DNA of 64,000 bases from JAAYCI01 sp031548875 (GCA_031548875.1 JAVBQQ010000006.1:11454-75453); one strand, 5' to 3'; positions 34,654-43,883 are shown, counted from the first letter of the stretch. Made by a program: numbers and translations. The notes: generated by a model not told the origin, from the letters alone.

Positions 34654-35733
34654 TTACCCTTTTGTAAGATTTTGCCCCGCCATATCGAGCGCCTCGGGAA
34701 ACGGCAAGCCGGCCTTCTCCAGCGCGGCGCGCATATCGGCTGGCAATGGCGCACGGACCGTACGCGAAGCGCCATCCCCACAGTCCGCATCCGCTGCGGC
34801 AAGACCGTCCGGCTCGGCAAAGCACAGGACGGCGCAGTGCAGCGCGTGGCGGCCGATGAGCGCCCTGTCGCCGCCGTACAGCGCATCACCCAGCAATGGG
34901 TGGCCGATGTAGGCCATGTGGGCGCGTATCTGGTGGGTGCGGCCGGTGAGCGGCATAACAGCCAGCAGGCTGGCGCGCCTGTTTGCCGCCAACACCTCGT
35001 AACGGGTGCGGCTGGGCTTGCCTCCTTCTTCGCGCACCTGTTGCCACACGCCCGCCACGCCGGGGGGACCCTCGCCGGGGCTGGAGAGCAACGGCGCATC
35101 CACCTCGCCGGGTCCGGGCGGCAGTCCGCCCGCCACGATGGCCAGGTAGGACTTGCGTGCACCCTTGGCCAGCAACGGCGCCGCATAGGCGTTCATCGCG
35201 CACAGAACAAGGCCGGAGGTGTCCCGGTCCAGCCGGCCCACCGGCCGGAAGGGCAGTGCGCGCCCCCGGCGGGACAGCAAGGCGGAAAAGGCGTCGGCCA
35301 GCGTGTCGCCCTCGTGTGTGCCCACCGGGTGCATGAGGAGGCCGGCAGGTTTGTCCAGCACAAGGGCGTGCGGGCTTTCGTACAATATATCTGCGATGGT
35401 TTGCCCGGCTTCCGCGTCCGAGGCAACGGCCTTTTTTTCATCCTGTCCGCCACACTCCGCCCCACTGCCCTCGAACCGTCCATCCGGTGTGGTTTGGCAG
35501 GCCGTTTCATCCGGCAGGGTGAGGGCCACCCGCTCGCCCGCGCGCAGGCGGCGGTCGGTGTGGGCGCGTTCGCCCGCGCAGCAGATGCCGTCGGGCTGCC
35601 ATTTCAGCCGCCGCATCAGCCCGGTGGAAACACCCCTCCTGCGCAAAAAAGAGGACAGGCGCATACCGTCCTCTTCGGGGGCCACGATGAAAGAGATCTC
35701 AAGCGGAATTGGCTGCCCATTTTTTTCGCTCAT
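34654..35733 (-). CDS. RluA-family pseudouridine synthase
   Basis: A 359-aa enzyme. An S4-like N-terminal domain (about 1-75) precedes the synthase domain. The catalytic loop is GRLDRDTSGLVL with the nucleophilic Asp, and PLTGRTHQIRAHMAYIGHPLLGD is the usual C-terminal motif. It isomerises uridines in rRNA or tRNA; the exact site is unknown. The linker at residues about 76-112 is longer than usual and holds a possible diverged copy of the coding repeat. Its ATG overlaps the thiN stop (ATGA). Confidence 0.9.
   Translation of the reverse strand: MSEKNGQPIPLEISFIVAPEEDGMRLSSFLRRRGVSTGLMRRLKWQPDGICCAGERAHTDRRLRAGERVALTLPDETACQTTPDGRFEGSGAECGGQDEKKAVASDAEAGQTIADILYESPHALVLDKPAGLLMHPVGTHEGDTLADAFSALLSRRGRALPFRPVGRLDRDTSGLVLCAMNAYAAPLLAKGARKSYLAIVAGGLPPGPGEVDAPLLSSPGEGPPGVAGVWQQVREEGGKPSRTRYEVLAANRRASLLAVMPLTGRTHQIRAHMAYIGHPLLGDALYGGDRALIGRHALHCAVLCFAEPDGLAAADADCGDGASRTVRAPLPADMRAALEKAGLPFPEALDMAGQNLTKG
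35399..35504 (-). repeat. Possible diverged coding repeat, copy G (rluA linker)
   Basis: Minus-strand GGTTCGAGGGCAGTGGGGCGG resembles the family core with a 3-nt insertion, and GGCAAACCA-like sequence occurs on both sides about 92 bp apart. Similarity is weak and the spacing is not a multiple of three, so membership is tentative. Confidence 0.35.
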
Positions 35734-36419
35734 CCGTCCGCTCCCGTCTCCGGAGCGGCCCCCTCCCGCACTGTGAGCACGAACAGGCCGCCCTCCGCGC
35801 AGGACACCCGCGCCGTCGCGGACGCGAACTCGTTGCTCACGCCCAGCGCCGAATCGGCGCACAGGCGTGCGTCCTCAAGCGGGTACTTGACCCCCCGCAG
35901 GCAGACGCCACCGGCCTCGCCGCCCGCCGGGAAGACGGACAGATAGGCCCCCGGCACCTGCGGCACAAATAGCGTAGCGCCCGGCGCGGCGCAGCGTACC
36001 TCGGTATTCTCATCCGCCAGCAGCGCCAATGCGCCCGCACGGGTGAGATGCAGTAATGTTGCCAGCGAACCAAGACTGTGGTCCAGTCGGCCGCCCAGCA
36101 CGCCCAGCAGCGTGATGTCCCTAAAGCCCCGGCGCAGCGCTTCACGGGCCGCAAAATAGGTGTCGGTGTCGTCCTTTTCGGCGGGCAGGTAGACGAGTCT
36201 TTCTCCGGGCAGGTCGTCCGGCGGCGGGGCGGAATCGAAGTCGCCCACCGCCAGGTGCACAGGCAGGCCGAGGCGCCGGGCCGTCCGCCAACCGGCGTCG
36301 GCCGTGATGACAAACGCGTCTTCCCGTACATAGCAAAGCATCCCGGCCGTTACCGGCCGGGCGCCCAGGATGACACAAGGTCTGTCGTGATTGCAGTCGT
36401 CCGCTCTGCGCGTGGTCAT
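35730..36419 (-). CDS. thiN: Thiamine diphosphokinase
   Basis: A 229-aa kinase making thiamine diphosphate from thiamine and ATP. Motifs: ITADAGWRTARRLGLPVHLA, VGDFDSA, LPAEKDDTDTYFAAREAL and LLGVLGGRLDHSLGSLATL. Length is normal. Start 36419 has AAGGGG about 9 nt upstream, and its ATGA overlaps the rsgA stop. In many Firmicutes rpe lies between rsgA and thiN; here it is absent. Confidence 0.93.
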   Translation of the reverse strand: MTTRRADDCNHDRPCVILGARPVTAGMLCYVREDAFVITADAGWRTARRLGLPVHLAVGDFDSAPPPDDLPGERLVYLPAEKDDTDTYFAAREALRRGFRDITLLGVLGGRLDHSLGSLATLLHLTRAGALALLADENTEVRCAAPGATLFVPQVPGAYLSVFPAGGEAGGVCLRGVKYPLEDARLCADSALGVSNEFASATARVSCAEGGLFVLTVREGAAPETGADG

Positions 36420-37324
36420 GAACGGCCCCTTCTCTCGCTCTCTTTCGCCTGCTCGTATAGGGTCACATAGCTCTGGTAGCGCCCTGGGGCAACCTCGCCC
36501 CGCGCAAGCGCCTCGCGCACTGCACAGCCTTTTTCCACCAGATGTGTACAACCGGAAAATTTGCACGCCGGCATGTGGGCGGCAATGTCCGGGAAGGCGA
36601 ACTGGATGTTGTCGGCGCTGATGCCGCCAGGCCCGGCGCGCTGCAGGTCAAAACTGGCAAAACCGGGCGTGTCGGCCACAAGGCCGCCGGCCACTTCGAA
36701 GATCTCCACCTCGCGGGTGGTGTGGCGGCCACGGCCCAGTTTTTTGCTGATCTCGCCCGTCTCGCGCGCCGCTTCGGGCAGCAGGGCGTTCAATAGTGTG
36801 CTTTTGCCCACGCCGGAGTTGCCGCAAAAAACGGCCAACCCGCCCGCCAGCATCTCCCGCAGGCGGGGCAGTCCCTCGCCTGTGGCGGCGTTCACGGCAA
36901 AGGCGGGAAAGCCCGCCGTGGCATAGGCCGCCAGCAGCTGTTCGTCGCCGGCAAGGTCTCCCTTTGTTACCAACAGCACCGGCTGTGTCTCCTGGTCCAC
37001 CGCGGCGGCCGAGAGCTTGTCGATGACCAGCAGGCTGGGCACCGGCTGGGCCGTGGCAGCCACAATGAACACGAGATCGAGGTTTGCCAGCGGCGGCCGC
37101 ACAAACAGGTTTTTGCGCGGGGCCACCTCGTCAATGGTAACGGCGCCCCCCTCTTCGGCCAGGCGCACGCGGTCGCCCGCCACCGGTTTGAGGCCGGTTT
37201 TGCGGAACAGGCCGCGCGGCTTGCATTCCACCAGCGAGCCGTCATCCGTTTTTACATAATAGAATCCACCCACGCTTTTGTATATGATACCATTTTGGGC
37301 GGCCAGCTCCGAGGAAGCCGTCAC
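36416..37324 (-). CDS. rsgA: Ribosome small-subunit-dependent GTPase A
   Basis: A 302-aa circularly permuted GTPase in 30S maturation. An OB fold (about 1-75) is followed by G4 LLVTKGDL, G1 CGNSGVGKSTLLNALLP and G3 DTPGFASF, then a zinc domain with CKFSGCTHLVEKGCAV. All key residues are present. Its start overlaps the PASTA kinase end by 4 bp (ATGA) and its end overlaps thiN, so the set is tightly coupled. Confidence 0.96.
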   Translation of the reverse strand: MTASSELAAQNGIIYKSVGGFYYVKTDDGSLVECKPRGLFRKTGLKPVAGDRVRLAEEGGAVTIDEVAPRKNLFVRPPLANLDLVFIVAATAQPVPSLLVIDKLSAAAVDQETQPVLLVTKGDLAGDEQLLAAYATAGFPAFAVNAATGEGLPRLREMLAGGLAVFCGNSGVGKSTLLNALLPEAARETGEISKKLGRGRHTTREVEIFEVAGGLVADTPGFASFDLQRAGPGGISADNIQFAFPDIAAHMPACKFSGCTHLVEKGCAVREALARGEVAPGRYQSYVTLYEQAKESERRGRS

Positions 37325-39420
37325 GGGGTGGAGACGGAACTACTGTCGTCGTCCGGCTCGGAATCGACGGGATCGGAATCCGGGTCGGGCACTGGATCCG
37401 GTTCGGGCGCCGGCTTTGGCCCCTTGGACACCGTGAGCGTGACCGTGGACCCCTTCTTGGCCATGCTGCCGCCGCTGGGGTTCTGCTTGATGACGACACC
37501 CGCGGCAAAATCGTCGTCGTATACTTCGTTCACTTCCACGTTGAACCCCGCTTTTTCCAGGGTCTTGCGGGCGCTGTTCAGCGCGCCGCCCGAAACGCCG
37601 GGCACCTTCACACGGTCTTTGTTTTTGTCGTTGTCGTTGTCGGAAGACGAGGAATCCGGCTTTTTCTCCGGCCCCTTGGATACGGTGACGAACACCGTGG
37701 TGCCGCGCGAGCGCACCTGGCCGCCCTCGGGCGTCTGGCCCACCACGGTGCCCTCGGGTTGTTCGTTGAACACCTCCGAGGACACCCCGAAGTTGAGCCC
37801 CGCCGAAAGGATGATGTTGCGGGCGGCAGCCTCACTCTGGCCAATAACGCCTGGCACCGTCGTATCGTAAGAATGCTTCTCGCTGGCCACCTGGATCTCG
37901 ATGATCTGGTCGGGCAGGTTTTGGATGATAGACCCGGCGGCCGGGTTTGTGCCGATGACCGTGCCGGCGGGGTAGTCGGTGCTCTCCACCGGCTTTGCGT
38001 ACGGCCGCACGCCCAACTCCAGCACCTCTTTGATGGCCTCCTTGCGGCTCATGCCCGAAAGGTCGGGCACGGCGATGTCCTTGACGCCCTGGCTCACCGT
38101 GAGATAGATGCGCTGGTTTGCCTTCACCATCTTCTGCTTCTCTTTGGACGAAGTGGGGTTCTGGGTGATGACCTCGCCGGAGGGGACGCTTGGGTTGCGC
38201 TCCTCTTTCAACTCCAGGCGCAGATGATCAAAGGGGCTGGCCTCGCACATCTTCTTCACGTCTTCGTACTGCATGCCGGTGAAGTCCGGCAGGGCCACGT
38301 CCTCGTACTGGGCAAACAAGGAGTTGCCGCTGTTCTGGAACATGGTGTACACAAGCCCCCCGCACACGCCCACCACCGCGAGGGTGATGCCCAGCGCGAT
38401 GGGAACTACAAGGCCGATGCGGCGCTTTTTCTTTTTGCCTCCGGGGCCTTTGCCCCTGCCGCCTTTCCCGCCTTGGGGCTGGGAGGAGGATGGACGGCTG
38501 CCGTTTGGTCTTTTCTGCTCTTTCACCACTTTGTCGATATACCTTTCCGGCGATGTGCCCTGCAGATAGTCATAGTCGAATTTCACGGACGGGTCGCGCT
38601 TGAACTCGTCCACGTCCCGCAACATCTCCAGTGCACTTTGGTAGCGCTGGCGCGGGTCCTTGGCCATGGCCTTGGCGGTGATCTCGGCAAGGCCGGCAGG
38701 CACCGAACGGTTCACCTGCTGCAGCGGCACCGCCTGGTCGGATATCTGCGCCACGGCAATGGCCACGGCGTTGTCGCTTTCGAAGGGCAGCCGGCCGGAC
38801 AGCATCTCGTACATCATGATGCCCACCGAGTAGATGTCGGCGCGGGGGTCGGTGCTCTCGCCCTTGGCCTGTTCGGGGCTGATGTAGTGCACGCTGCCGA
38901 TGGCCTGGTCGGATACGGTGTGGCTCTCGCTGCGGGCCAGCCGCGCGATGCCGAAGTCCATCATCTTAAGTGTGCCGTCCTCGCGCAGCATGATGTTCTG
39001 CGGCTTCACGTCCCGGTGCACGATGCCCTTGTCGTGGGCGTGCTGCAGCGCCTTGAGCACCTGAGTGATGAAATGGATCGTCTCTTTGTAGGTAAGCGGC
39101 TCGCCCCGCTGCTCAATATACTCCTTCAGCGTAATGCCGTCGATATACTCCATCACGATATACTGCAGCTTGTCCGACACCGAAACGTCGAACACTTTGA
39201 CGATGTTCTCGTGGCCCAGCACGCTGATGGCCCGGCTTTCGTTCTTGAACCGGCGCACTAGTTCTTCATTGTCGCGGAACTCGTCGCGCAGCACCTTCAC
39301 GCCCACCGTGCGGTCGTCGCGCAGGTCTTTGGCGCGGTAAAAATCGGCCATGCCGCCCTCGCCCACCAGCTCTTCCAGCAGGTATCGGCCGTCCAGCTTG
39401 GCTCCTGTCAGGTCACTCAT
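37321..39420 (-). CDS. prkC: PASTA-domain Ser/Thr protein kinase (PrkC/StkP type)
   Basis: A 699-aa membrane kinase. The kinase domain (about 10-270) has GEGGMADFYRAKD, VGVKVL, catalytic HRDVKPQNIML and MDFGIAR. A basic linker and a helix at about 337-362 follow, then four extracellular PASTA repeats (VPDFTGM, VPDLSGM, VPGVIGQ, VPGVSGG) and an acidic Ser-rich tail. PASTA repeats bind muropeptides or lipid II, coupling cell-wall state to phosphorylation of division and metabolic proteins. Its start overlaps the prpC end by 8 bp. Confidence 0.96.
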   Translation of the reverse strand: MSDLTGAKLDGRYLLEELVGEGGMADFYRAKDLRDDRTVGVKVLRDEFRDNEELVRRFKNESRAISVLGHENIVKVFDVSVSDKLQYIVMEYIDGITLKEYIEQRGEPLTYKETIHFITQVLKALQHAHDKGIVHRDVKPQNIMLREDGTLKMMDFGIARLARSESHTVSDQAIGSVHYISPEQAKGESTDPRADIYSVGIMMYEMLSGRLPFESDNAVAIAVAQISDQAVPLQQVNRSVPAGLAEITAKAMAKDPRQRYQSALEMLRDVDEFKRDPSVKFDYDYLQGTSPERYIDKVVKEQKRPNGSRPSSSQPQGGKGGRGKGPGGKKKKRRIGLVVPIALGITLAVVGVCGGLVYTMFQNSGNSLFAQYEDVALPDFTGMQYEDVKKMCEASPFDHLRLELKEERNPSVPSGEVITQNPTSSKEKQKMVKANQRIYLTVSQGVKDIAVPDLSGMSRKEAIKEVLELGVRPYAKPVESTDYPAGTVIGTNPAAGSIIQNLPDQIIEIQVASEKHSYDTTVPGVIGQSEAAARNIILSAGLNFGVSSEVFNEQPEGTVVGQTPEGGQVRSRGTTVFVTVSKGPEKKPDSSSSDNDNDKNKDRVKVPGVSGGALNSARKTLEKAGFNVEVNEVYDDDFAAGVVIKQNPSGGSMAKKGSTVTLTVSKGPKPAPEPDPVPDPDSDPVDSEPDDDSSSVSTP

Positions 39421-40168
39421 CGGCTTTTCCCTCCTTCTCCCTCTCGGTCGTGTCTATGATCAGTACGGTCACATTGTCTCCCCCGCCTGCCAGCAGCGCG
39501 TCGGACACAAGCTCTGCGGGCAGGTCGTAAAAGTCGGTGTCCCGCATCACCTCCGCAATGCGGTCGTCGGCCACAAGGCCGGTGAGGCCATCGGTACAAA
39601 GCAGCACCCACGCTCCATTTTCGCACGGGCGGCGGCTGTAATCCACCGTGATGTTCTCCTCCACGCCCAGCGCCCGGGTAATGACGTTCTTTTCCGGATG
39701 GCGGGTGGCCTCGTCCTCGGTGAGTGCGCCGGCGTCCACCAGCTCCTGCACCATCGAATGGTCGCGGGTGAGCGGAGTGAGCTTCCCCTCCAGGAAGAGG
39801 TAGGCGCGGGAATCGCCCACATGGGCAATGTGCAGAAGCCCCCCGGCTACGACGGCGCACACGGCCGTTGTGCCCATGATCTGCTCTCCCCCGCCCGAGC
39901 GGGCGAATACCTCGTCATTGGCGGCGATGAGCGCCCGCCGCATCATCATCTCCACATCGTTGGGCTCGGCACCCCGGCGCAGGCCCTCAAACAGCTCCTG
40001 CTCCATGCAGTCGGACGCGATGGAGGCCGCCAGCTTGCCGTGCTGCGCGCCGCCCATGCCGTCGCACACAACGCCCCAGCACCCCCCGCGCGGCAGATGG
40101 CCGGAGCGGAAGGTATCCTGGTTTTCGGCGCGGCTGCGCCCGATATCGGTTTTGCCGACGATCCTCAT
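39413..40168 (-). CDS. prpC: PP2C-family protein phosphatase (PrpC/Stp1)
   Basis: A 251-aa PPM phosphatase that reverses PrkC phosphorylation. Metal-binding motifs are RSRAENQDTF, CDGMGGAQHGKLAA, HVGDSRAYLF and LLCTDGLTGLV, with GGDNVTVLIID at the end. Length is typical. It overlaps prkC and lies 54 bp after rlmN, the standard Firmicute order. Confidence 0.96.
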   Translation of the reverse strand: MRIVGKTDIGRSRAENQDTFRSGHLPRGGCWGVVCDGMGGAQHGKLAASIASDCMEQELFEGLRRGAEPNDVEMMMRRALIAANDEVFARSGGGEQIMGTTAVCAVVAGGLLHIAHVGDSRAYLFLEGKLTPLTRDHSMVQELVDAGALTEDEATRHPEKNVITRALGVEENITVDYSRRPCENGAWVLLCTDGLTGLVADDRIAEVMRDTDFYDLPAELVSDALLAGGGDNVTVLIIDTTEREKEGKADE

Positions 40169-40222
40169 GCGTTCACCCTTGCTGATTATGTATTGCGGAG
40201 CATGTACGGTTCGTTGTCTGCT

Positions 40223-41464
40223 TCAGGTGGGCGGGGAGGCAAAATGCCCAAGCCCATCCACCTCGGCGTGCTCGCTGCGCAGCTGTCCACAGGCGGCGGA
40301 GATATCCGCCCCCAGCGTGCGGCGCACGGTGGCGTTCACGCCGCGGGCAGCCAGTTCCTTCTGGAAGGCGGCCACGGCCCCCGCACCGCTTGTGCGGAAT
40401 CCCTCCCGCCCGGCCTCGTTCACCGGAATGAGATTGACGTGCGCGTCGGTGCCGCGCAGCAGCGCCGCAAGGCGGCGGGCATCCTCGGGGCCGTCGTTCA
40501 CGCCCTGGGCCAGCGCGTATTCAAAGCTGATGCGCCGGCCGGTCTGCGCGCGGTACTCTTGGCAGGCCTGCATCAGCTGGTCGATGGAAAAAGCGTCGTT
40601 CACCGGCATCATGGCACTGCGGGCCTCGTCCGTTGCCGCGTGCAGCGACACGCTGAGCGTGAGCGGTAGCCGAAGCCCTGCCAACCGCCGGATGCCGGGC
40701 ACAAGGCCGCAGGTGGAGAGGCTTATGTTGCGGCCGGACAGGCCATACCCCTCGGGATGGGTGATGATGGAAAGAAAATCGACTACGGCGTCGAAGTTGT
40801 CCAGCGGCTCGCCCACGCCCATGAGGACGATATTTGTTATGGGGACGGTTTGTCGGGCATCTTCCAGTACGGCGGCGTCCCGCGGTTTGTTCAAAGCTTC
40901 AGCCTCTTCCCCGCCGCTCTCAAACACGCGCTGTGCGCGCGTTTTCCGGGTTTCTTCCAGTACAGCGTACACCTCGCCGGCCATCTCGCCGGCTGTAAGG
41001 TTGCGCACAAGGCCGCCCTTGGTAGAGGCGCAAAACCGGCAGCCCATGCGGCAGCCCACCTGGGTGGAGATGCACAGTGACGAGCCATGGTGATACTTCA
41101 TGCGTACGGCTTCCACACACTCGCCGTCGGCCATGCGTAAAAGATACTTGCGGGTGCCGTCGGCGCTTTCCTGCACCCTTGCCACAGCCGGGCGCTCGAT
41201 GGTGTAGCATCCGGCCAATTGTTGCCGCAGGGCGGCGGGCAGGTTGCTCATCGCGTCGAAGCTGTCCACCCGCTTTGCGTGCAGCCAGCCGAACAGCTGC
41301 GCCGCGCGGAACTTTGGCTGCGACAGCGCCTGTATTTCGGCCGCCAGTACCTCAAAAGGCATCGAGGTGAGGGCGGCTGCCAGCGGTTTGCCGCAATCAT
41401 CGCCTGTTGCCCCACCGGTTTGCAAGACTTCTTCAGCCGGGGCAGGGCATCCTTCGTGGGGCAT
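40223..41464 (-). CDS. rlmN: 23S rRNA (adenine2503-C2)-methyltransferase with in-frame repeat insertion
   Basis: A 413-aa radical-SAM enzyme that methylates A2503 of 23S rRNA and A37 of some tRNAs. The cluster motif is CRMGCRFC within CISTQVG...AST, and the catalytic Cys region SMLPVNDAF-like appears as SAMMPVNDAFSIDQLM. Start 41464 is chosen for AAGGAG 5 nt upstream. Residues about 168-200 (RKTRAQRVFESGGEEAEA and following) are an extra 31 codons that the family lacks, flanked by the direct repeats AVLEETRKT and AVLEDARQT. Because the insert sits in a loop before NIVLMGVGEPLDN the enzyme may still work. Confidence 0.94.
   Translation of the reverse strand: MPHEGCPAPAEEVLQTGGATGDDCGKPLAAALTSMPFEVLAAEIQALSQPKFRAAQLFGWLHAKRVDSFDAMSNLPAALRQQLAGCYTIERPAVARVQESADGTRKYLLRMADGECVEAVRMKYHHGSSLCISTQVGCRMGCRFCASTKGGLVRNLTAGEMAGEVYAVLEETRKTRAQRVFESGGEEAEALNKPRDAAVLEDARQTVPITNIVLMGVGEPLDNFDAVVDFLSIITHPEGYGLSGRNISLSTCGLVPGIRRLAGLRLPLTLSVSLHAATDEARSAMMPVNDAFSIDQLMQACQEYRAQTGRRISFEYALAQGVNDGPEDARRLAALLRGTDAHVNLIPVNEAGREGFRTSGAGAVAAFQKELAARGVNATVRRTLGADISAACGQLRSEHAEVDGLGHFASPPT
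40845..40970 (-). repeat. Dispersed coding repeat, copy E (rlmN)
   Basis: Minus-strand CAGCGCGTGTTTGAGAGCGG plus CGG is identical over 23 bp to copy D in priA. AACCGCGGGACG downstream matches copy C in rsmB at the same distance (27 nt after GGCGG). GTACTGGAAG direct repeats at 40963-40954 and 40870-40861 lie exactly 93 bp apart (31 codons). Confidence 0.85.
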
Positions 41465-41525
41465 GGCATCTCCTTGGCCAGGCGCGGCCATCTTGTTGTT
41501 GTGCGGACGGGGCATAACCGGATGT

Positions 41526-41554
41526 ATTATACCATAGAGACGGCCAATCCACAA
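41526..41554 (-). promoter_or_regulatory. Likely promoter upstream of rlmN
   Basis: On the minus strand TTGTGG (41554-41549) and a perfect TATAAT (41531-41526) are 17 bp apart. This would give an internal start for rlmN-prpC-prkC-rsgA within the longer operon. Confidence 0.6.
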
Positions 41555-41611
41555 CAGATATCAACATGACATTTTTGTGATGTTTTAAGAAGCTTCCGCA
41601 GCTAAACGATG

Positions 41612-43123
41612 TCACCCATTGTGGCGCAGCAGGGCGATAAAAAACCCGTCTGTGCCGGTGCGGTGGGGCAGCAGGGTGAGCATACCGGAGTCGTCCCGCG
41701 GTTCGCTCGAATCGTTGTCCCCGGTTCCGCCACAGGCGGAACGCCAGTTGCCCCAAGGGCAGCTGTGCCCGCCACACTCTTCCGCGGCCAAAACGGCTGG
41801 ATGCTCGACTGCGAAAGCCGGGTTTCCGCACAAAAAAGCGCGCACCACCTCTTCGTTTTCCTGCCGGCGCACCGTGCAGGTGGCATACAGCAGCCGGCCG
41901 CCCTTCTTCACGTAACGAGCGGCCGTCGCCAGTATCTTCAGCTGCAGCTCTGGCAGGGCGGCGAAATTATCGCCGGCAGCGTAGCGCAGGTCCGGCTTTT
42001 TTGCCAGCACCCCCAGGCCGGAGCAGGGGACGTCGCACAGCACGGCATCCTGCCCGCAAAGGGCTTCATTATACACGGCGCCGTCGTTCACGGCAAAATA
42101 CGCACCCTCAATGCCCAGCCGGGCAAACAACTGCTTTGCCAACTCCAGACGGTCAGCGTTTGCGTCGCACACGGTGAGGCCCGTGCCGCCGCCCATCTGC
42201 TGGGCGATGGTGGCGGCCTTGCCGCCGGGCGCGGCGCACAGGTCCAACACCCGTTCTCCCGGTTGGGGTGCAAGGCAAGCCACGGCAAATTGGGAAGCCA
42301 GCCCCTGCACATGGTACAGCCCGCTCTCGAACAGCGGTTCCCCCGCCACACCGCCCGGCAGGTCGACAAGCAAGGCGGCGGCCCGTACTCTGCACAAATC
42401 GCAACTCCCCGTCCCGCCGTGCACAGTAGCGCCCCGGCGGGCCAGCTCTCCGGCCAGTTCCGCAGGCGTCGTTTTGAGCGTGTTGACCCGCAGCGGCAGC
42501 GTGGCGCTGGAAAAAGTGGCGGCAAAAAAAGCGTCATACCCGCCGGGCAAGCTGTCCATCACCGCGCGTGCCACCGCCTCCCCCACCGACCAGGTGAGGC
42601 ACACCCGCTGCAACTCGTCGCCCTGCAGCCGCGCCCCCAGCAAACGAGCCACAAGGGCTGTAGACATTGAGGCCGCCTGTTCTTCACCCGCGTTGGCACC
42701 TGGCGACAACTCTTTGCGCACGGCATCCACCTGCGCCGACATCCGGCGCAGGACGGCATTCACAAGGCCGGCGGCGCTGGTTTTGCCAAAGGCGCGGGCC
42801 AGCTTGACGGCTTCATCCACGGCGGCGCGCGCGGGCACCCGCATGTAGATGAGCTGGTACAGCCCCGTTTCCAGCACAGCGCGCACCTCCACATCCAGCG
42901 CGTCCAGCGGGTGTTTCAGCAGGGGGGCCAGCAGGGCGTCCAGCGTGACAAGACGTTCGGCGCTGCCAAAAAAAAGTGCGCCGGCAAAGGCCCTGTCCCT
43001 CGGTGTGAGGGAGGAGCCCCCGAGCGCTTGATTTGCCGCTGCGGCCGCCCAGCCGCCGCGGTGCACCCGCACCAGGGCGGCCGCAGCCGCCCTGCGGGCA
43101 GGGTCGAACGATTGCTTGCTCAT
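41612..43123 (-). CDS. rsmB: 16S rRNA (cytosine967-C5)-methyltransferase
   Basis: A 503-aa enzyme with an N-terminal NusB-like domain (about 1-140) and a methyltransferase domain. Motifs: DLCAAPGGKAATIAQ (AdoMet), DVPCSGLGVLAKKPDLRY (catalytic Cys), YATCTVRRQENEEVV (second Cys) and LLPHRTGTDGFFIALL at the end. Residues about 446-476 (AAEECGGHSCPWGNWRSACG and following) form an extra loop before LTLLPH that contains a copy of the dispersed repeat. Ends 147 bp before rlmN. Confidence 0.94.
   Translation of the reverse strand: MSKQSFDPARRAAAAALVRVHRGGWAAAAANQALGGSSLTPRDRAFAGALFFGSAERLVTLDALLAPLLKHPLDALDVEVRAVLETGLYQLIYMRVPARAAVDEAVKLARAFGKTSAAGLVNAVLRRMSAQVDAVRKELSPGANAGEEQAASMSTALVARLLGARLQGDELQRVCLTWSVGEAVARAVMDSLPGGYDAFFAATFSSATLPLRVNTLKTTPAELAGELARRGATVHGGTGSCDLCRVRAAALLVDLPGGVAGEPLFESGLYHVQGLASQFAVACLAPQPGERVLDLCAAPGGKAATIAQQMGGGTGLTVCDANADRLELAKQLFARLGIEGAYFAVNDGAVYNEALCGQDAVLCDVPCSGLGVLAKKPDLRYAAGDNFAALPELQLKILATAARYVKKGGRLLYATCTVRRQENEEVVRAFLCGNPAFAVEHPAVLAAEECGGHSCPWGNWRSACGGTGDNDSSEPRDDSGMLTLLPHRTGTDGFFIALLRHNG
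41694..41790 (-). repeat. Dispersed coding repeat, copy C (rsmB)
   Basis: Minus-strand GTGGCGGAACCGGGGACAAC, then AGCGAACCGCGGGACGACTC. GGCGGAACCGGG is shared with copies A and B, and AACCGCGGGACG with copy E, each 27 nt after GGCGG. It encodes an extra Cys/Gly/Asp-rich loop. Confidence 0.75.
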
Positions 43124-43174
43124 CGCTTCCTCTTTACAATAGCGGCGCTTTCCCGGTTTTGTGGCTGCAAAAGG

Positions 43175-43804
43175 TCAATCTCCCAGGAGTTGCTGCTCCA
43201 GCATCACGTCGAATGCGACCAGCTCGGCGGGGTCGATATTGAATACGGGGTCGGGCAAAAAGCGGCCGGAGATGCCCTGCAAAGCGCCCGGCCAACACTC
43301 GAACACAAGCAGTGCGTCCGGGGAAGATCCGTCGGCAGCTGTGATATCGAACTGCGCGCCGCCCACAAAGCCGAAGCGGGGATAGTAGCCGGGGTGGCCG
43401 TAAATGACGATGGCCGGGCAACCCAGGTGCTTGGCCTCGTTGGCCGTGTGGCGGATGAGCGCCGCGCCCACGCCCTGCCCCTGCCAGGCGGGTGCCACGG
43501 CCAGCGGCCCAAAGGTGAGCACCGGCCATTTGCGGCCCTCTTCATTCACGATGTGGGAGACGGAGTACAGGATGCTGCCCACCAGGACGCCCGGCTGGGG
43601 TTTGTTGTCCTCTCCGTAGCTCACCTCCTGCGCCACATAGTCAAGCTCGGGCACAAAGGCGTCACTTTCGCGCAGCTTGTGGGCCAGCAGATGTTCGTCC
43701 ACCCGGGTGCGACCGGGCAGCTGCAGCGGCAGGAAGGCGTCGCGCACCAAAAGCTCCACCGCGCGGTAGTCTTCGGGCGCTTCGGGACGGATGATAAAAG
43801 GCAT
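43175..43804 (-). CDS. GNAT N-acetyltransferase
   Basis: A 209-aa acetyltransferase. The AcCoA-binding motif appears in LAVAPAWQGQGVGAALIRHT (Q-G-Q-G-V-G), preceded by VLTFGPLAVAP and followed by AIVIYGHPGYYPRFGFV, the classic YhbS-like pattern. The acceptor substrate is unknown. The start at 43804 follows AAAGGAA at 5 nt. It lies between yugP and rsmB on the same strand, an insertion in the usual order. Confidence 0.88.
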   Translation of the reverse strand: MPFIIRPEAPEDYRAVELLVRDAFLPLQLPGRTRVDEHLLAHKLRESDAFVPELDYVAQEVSYGEDNKPQPGVLVGSILYSVSHIVNEEGRKWPVLTFGPLAVAPAWQGQGVGAALIRHTANEAKHLGCPAIVIYGHPGYYPRFGFVGGAQFDITAADGSSPDALLVFECWPGALQGISGRFLPDPVFNIDPAELVAFDVMLEQQLLGD

Positions 43805-43883
43805 GGGAGTTCCTTTCGCGGCACAGGGCCGTGTGGATTGGGGTTCGATCGTTACTTTCGTAAAAATACTTGGTTTGCACGGA

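Noticed and set aside
41390..41464. Coding-repeat-like sequence at the RlmN N-terminus (QTGGATGDDCG)
   Set aside because: Resembles the GGTGCDE translation but the DNA does not align without several gaps.
42380..42440. Another coding-repeat copy in rsmB (GGCGGGACGGGGAGTTGCGA region)
   Set aside because: Only about 60 percent similar to copy B over 42 bp in a GC-rich background; not distinguishable from chance without a computed alignment.
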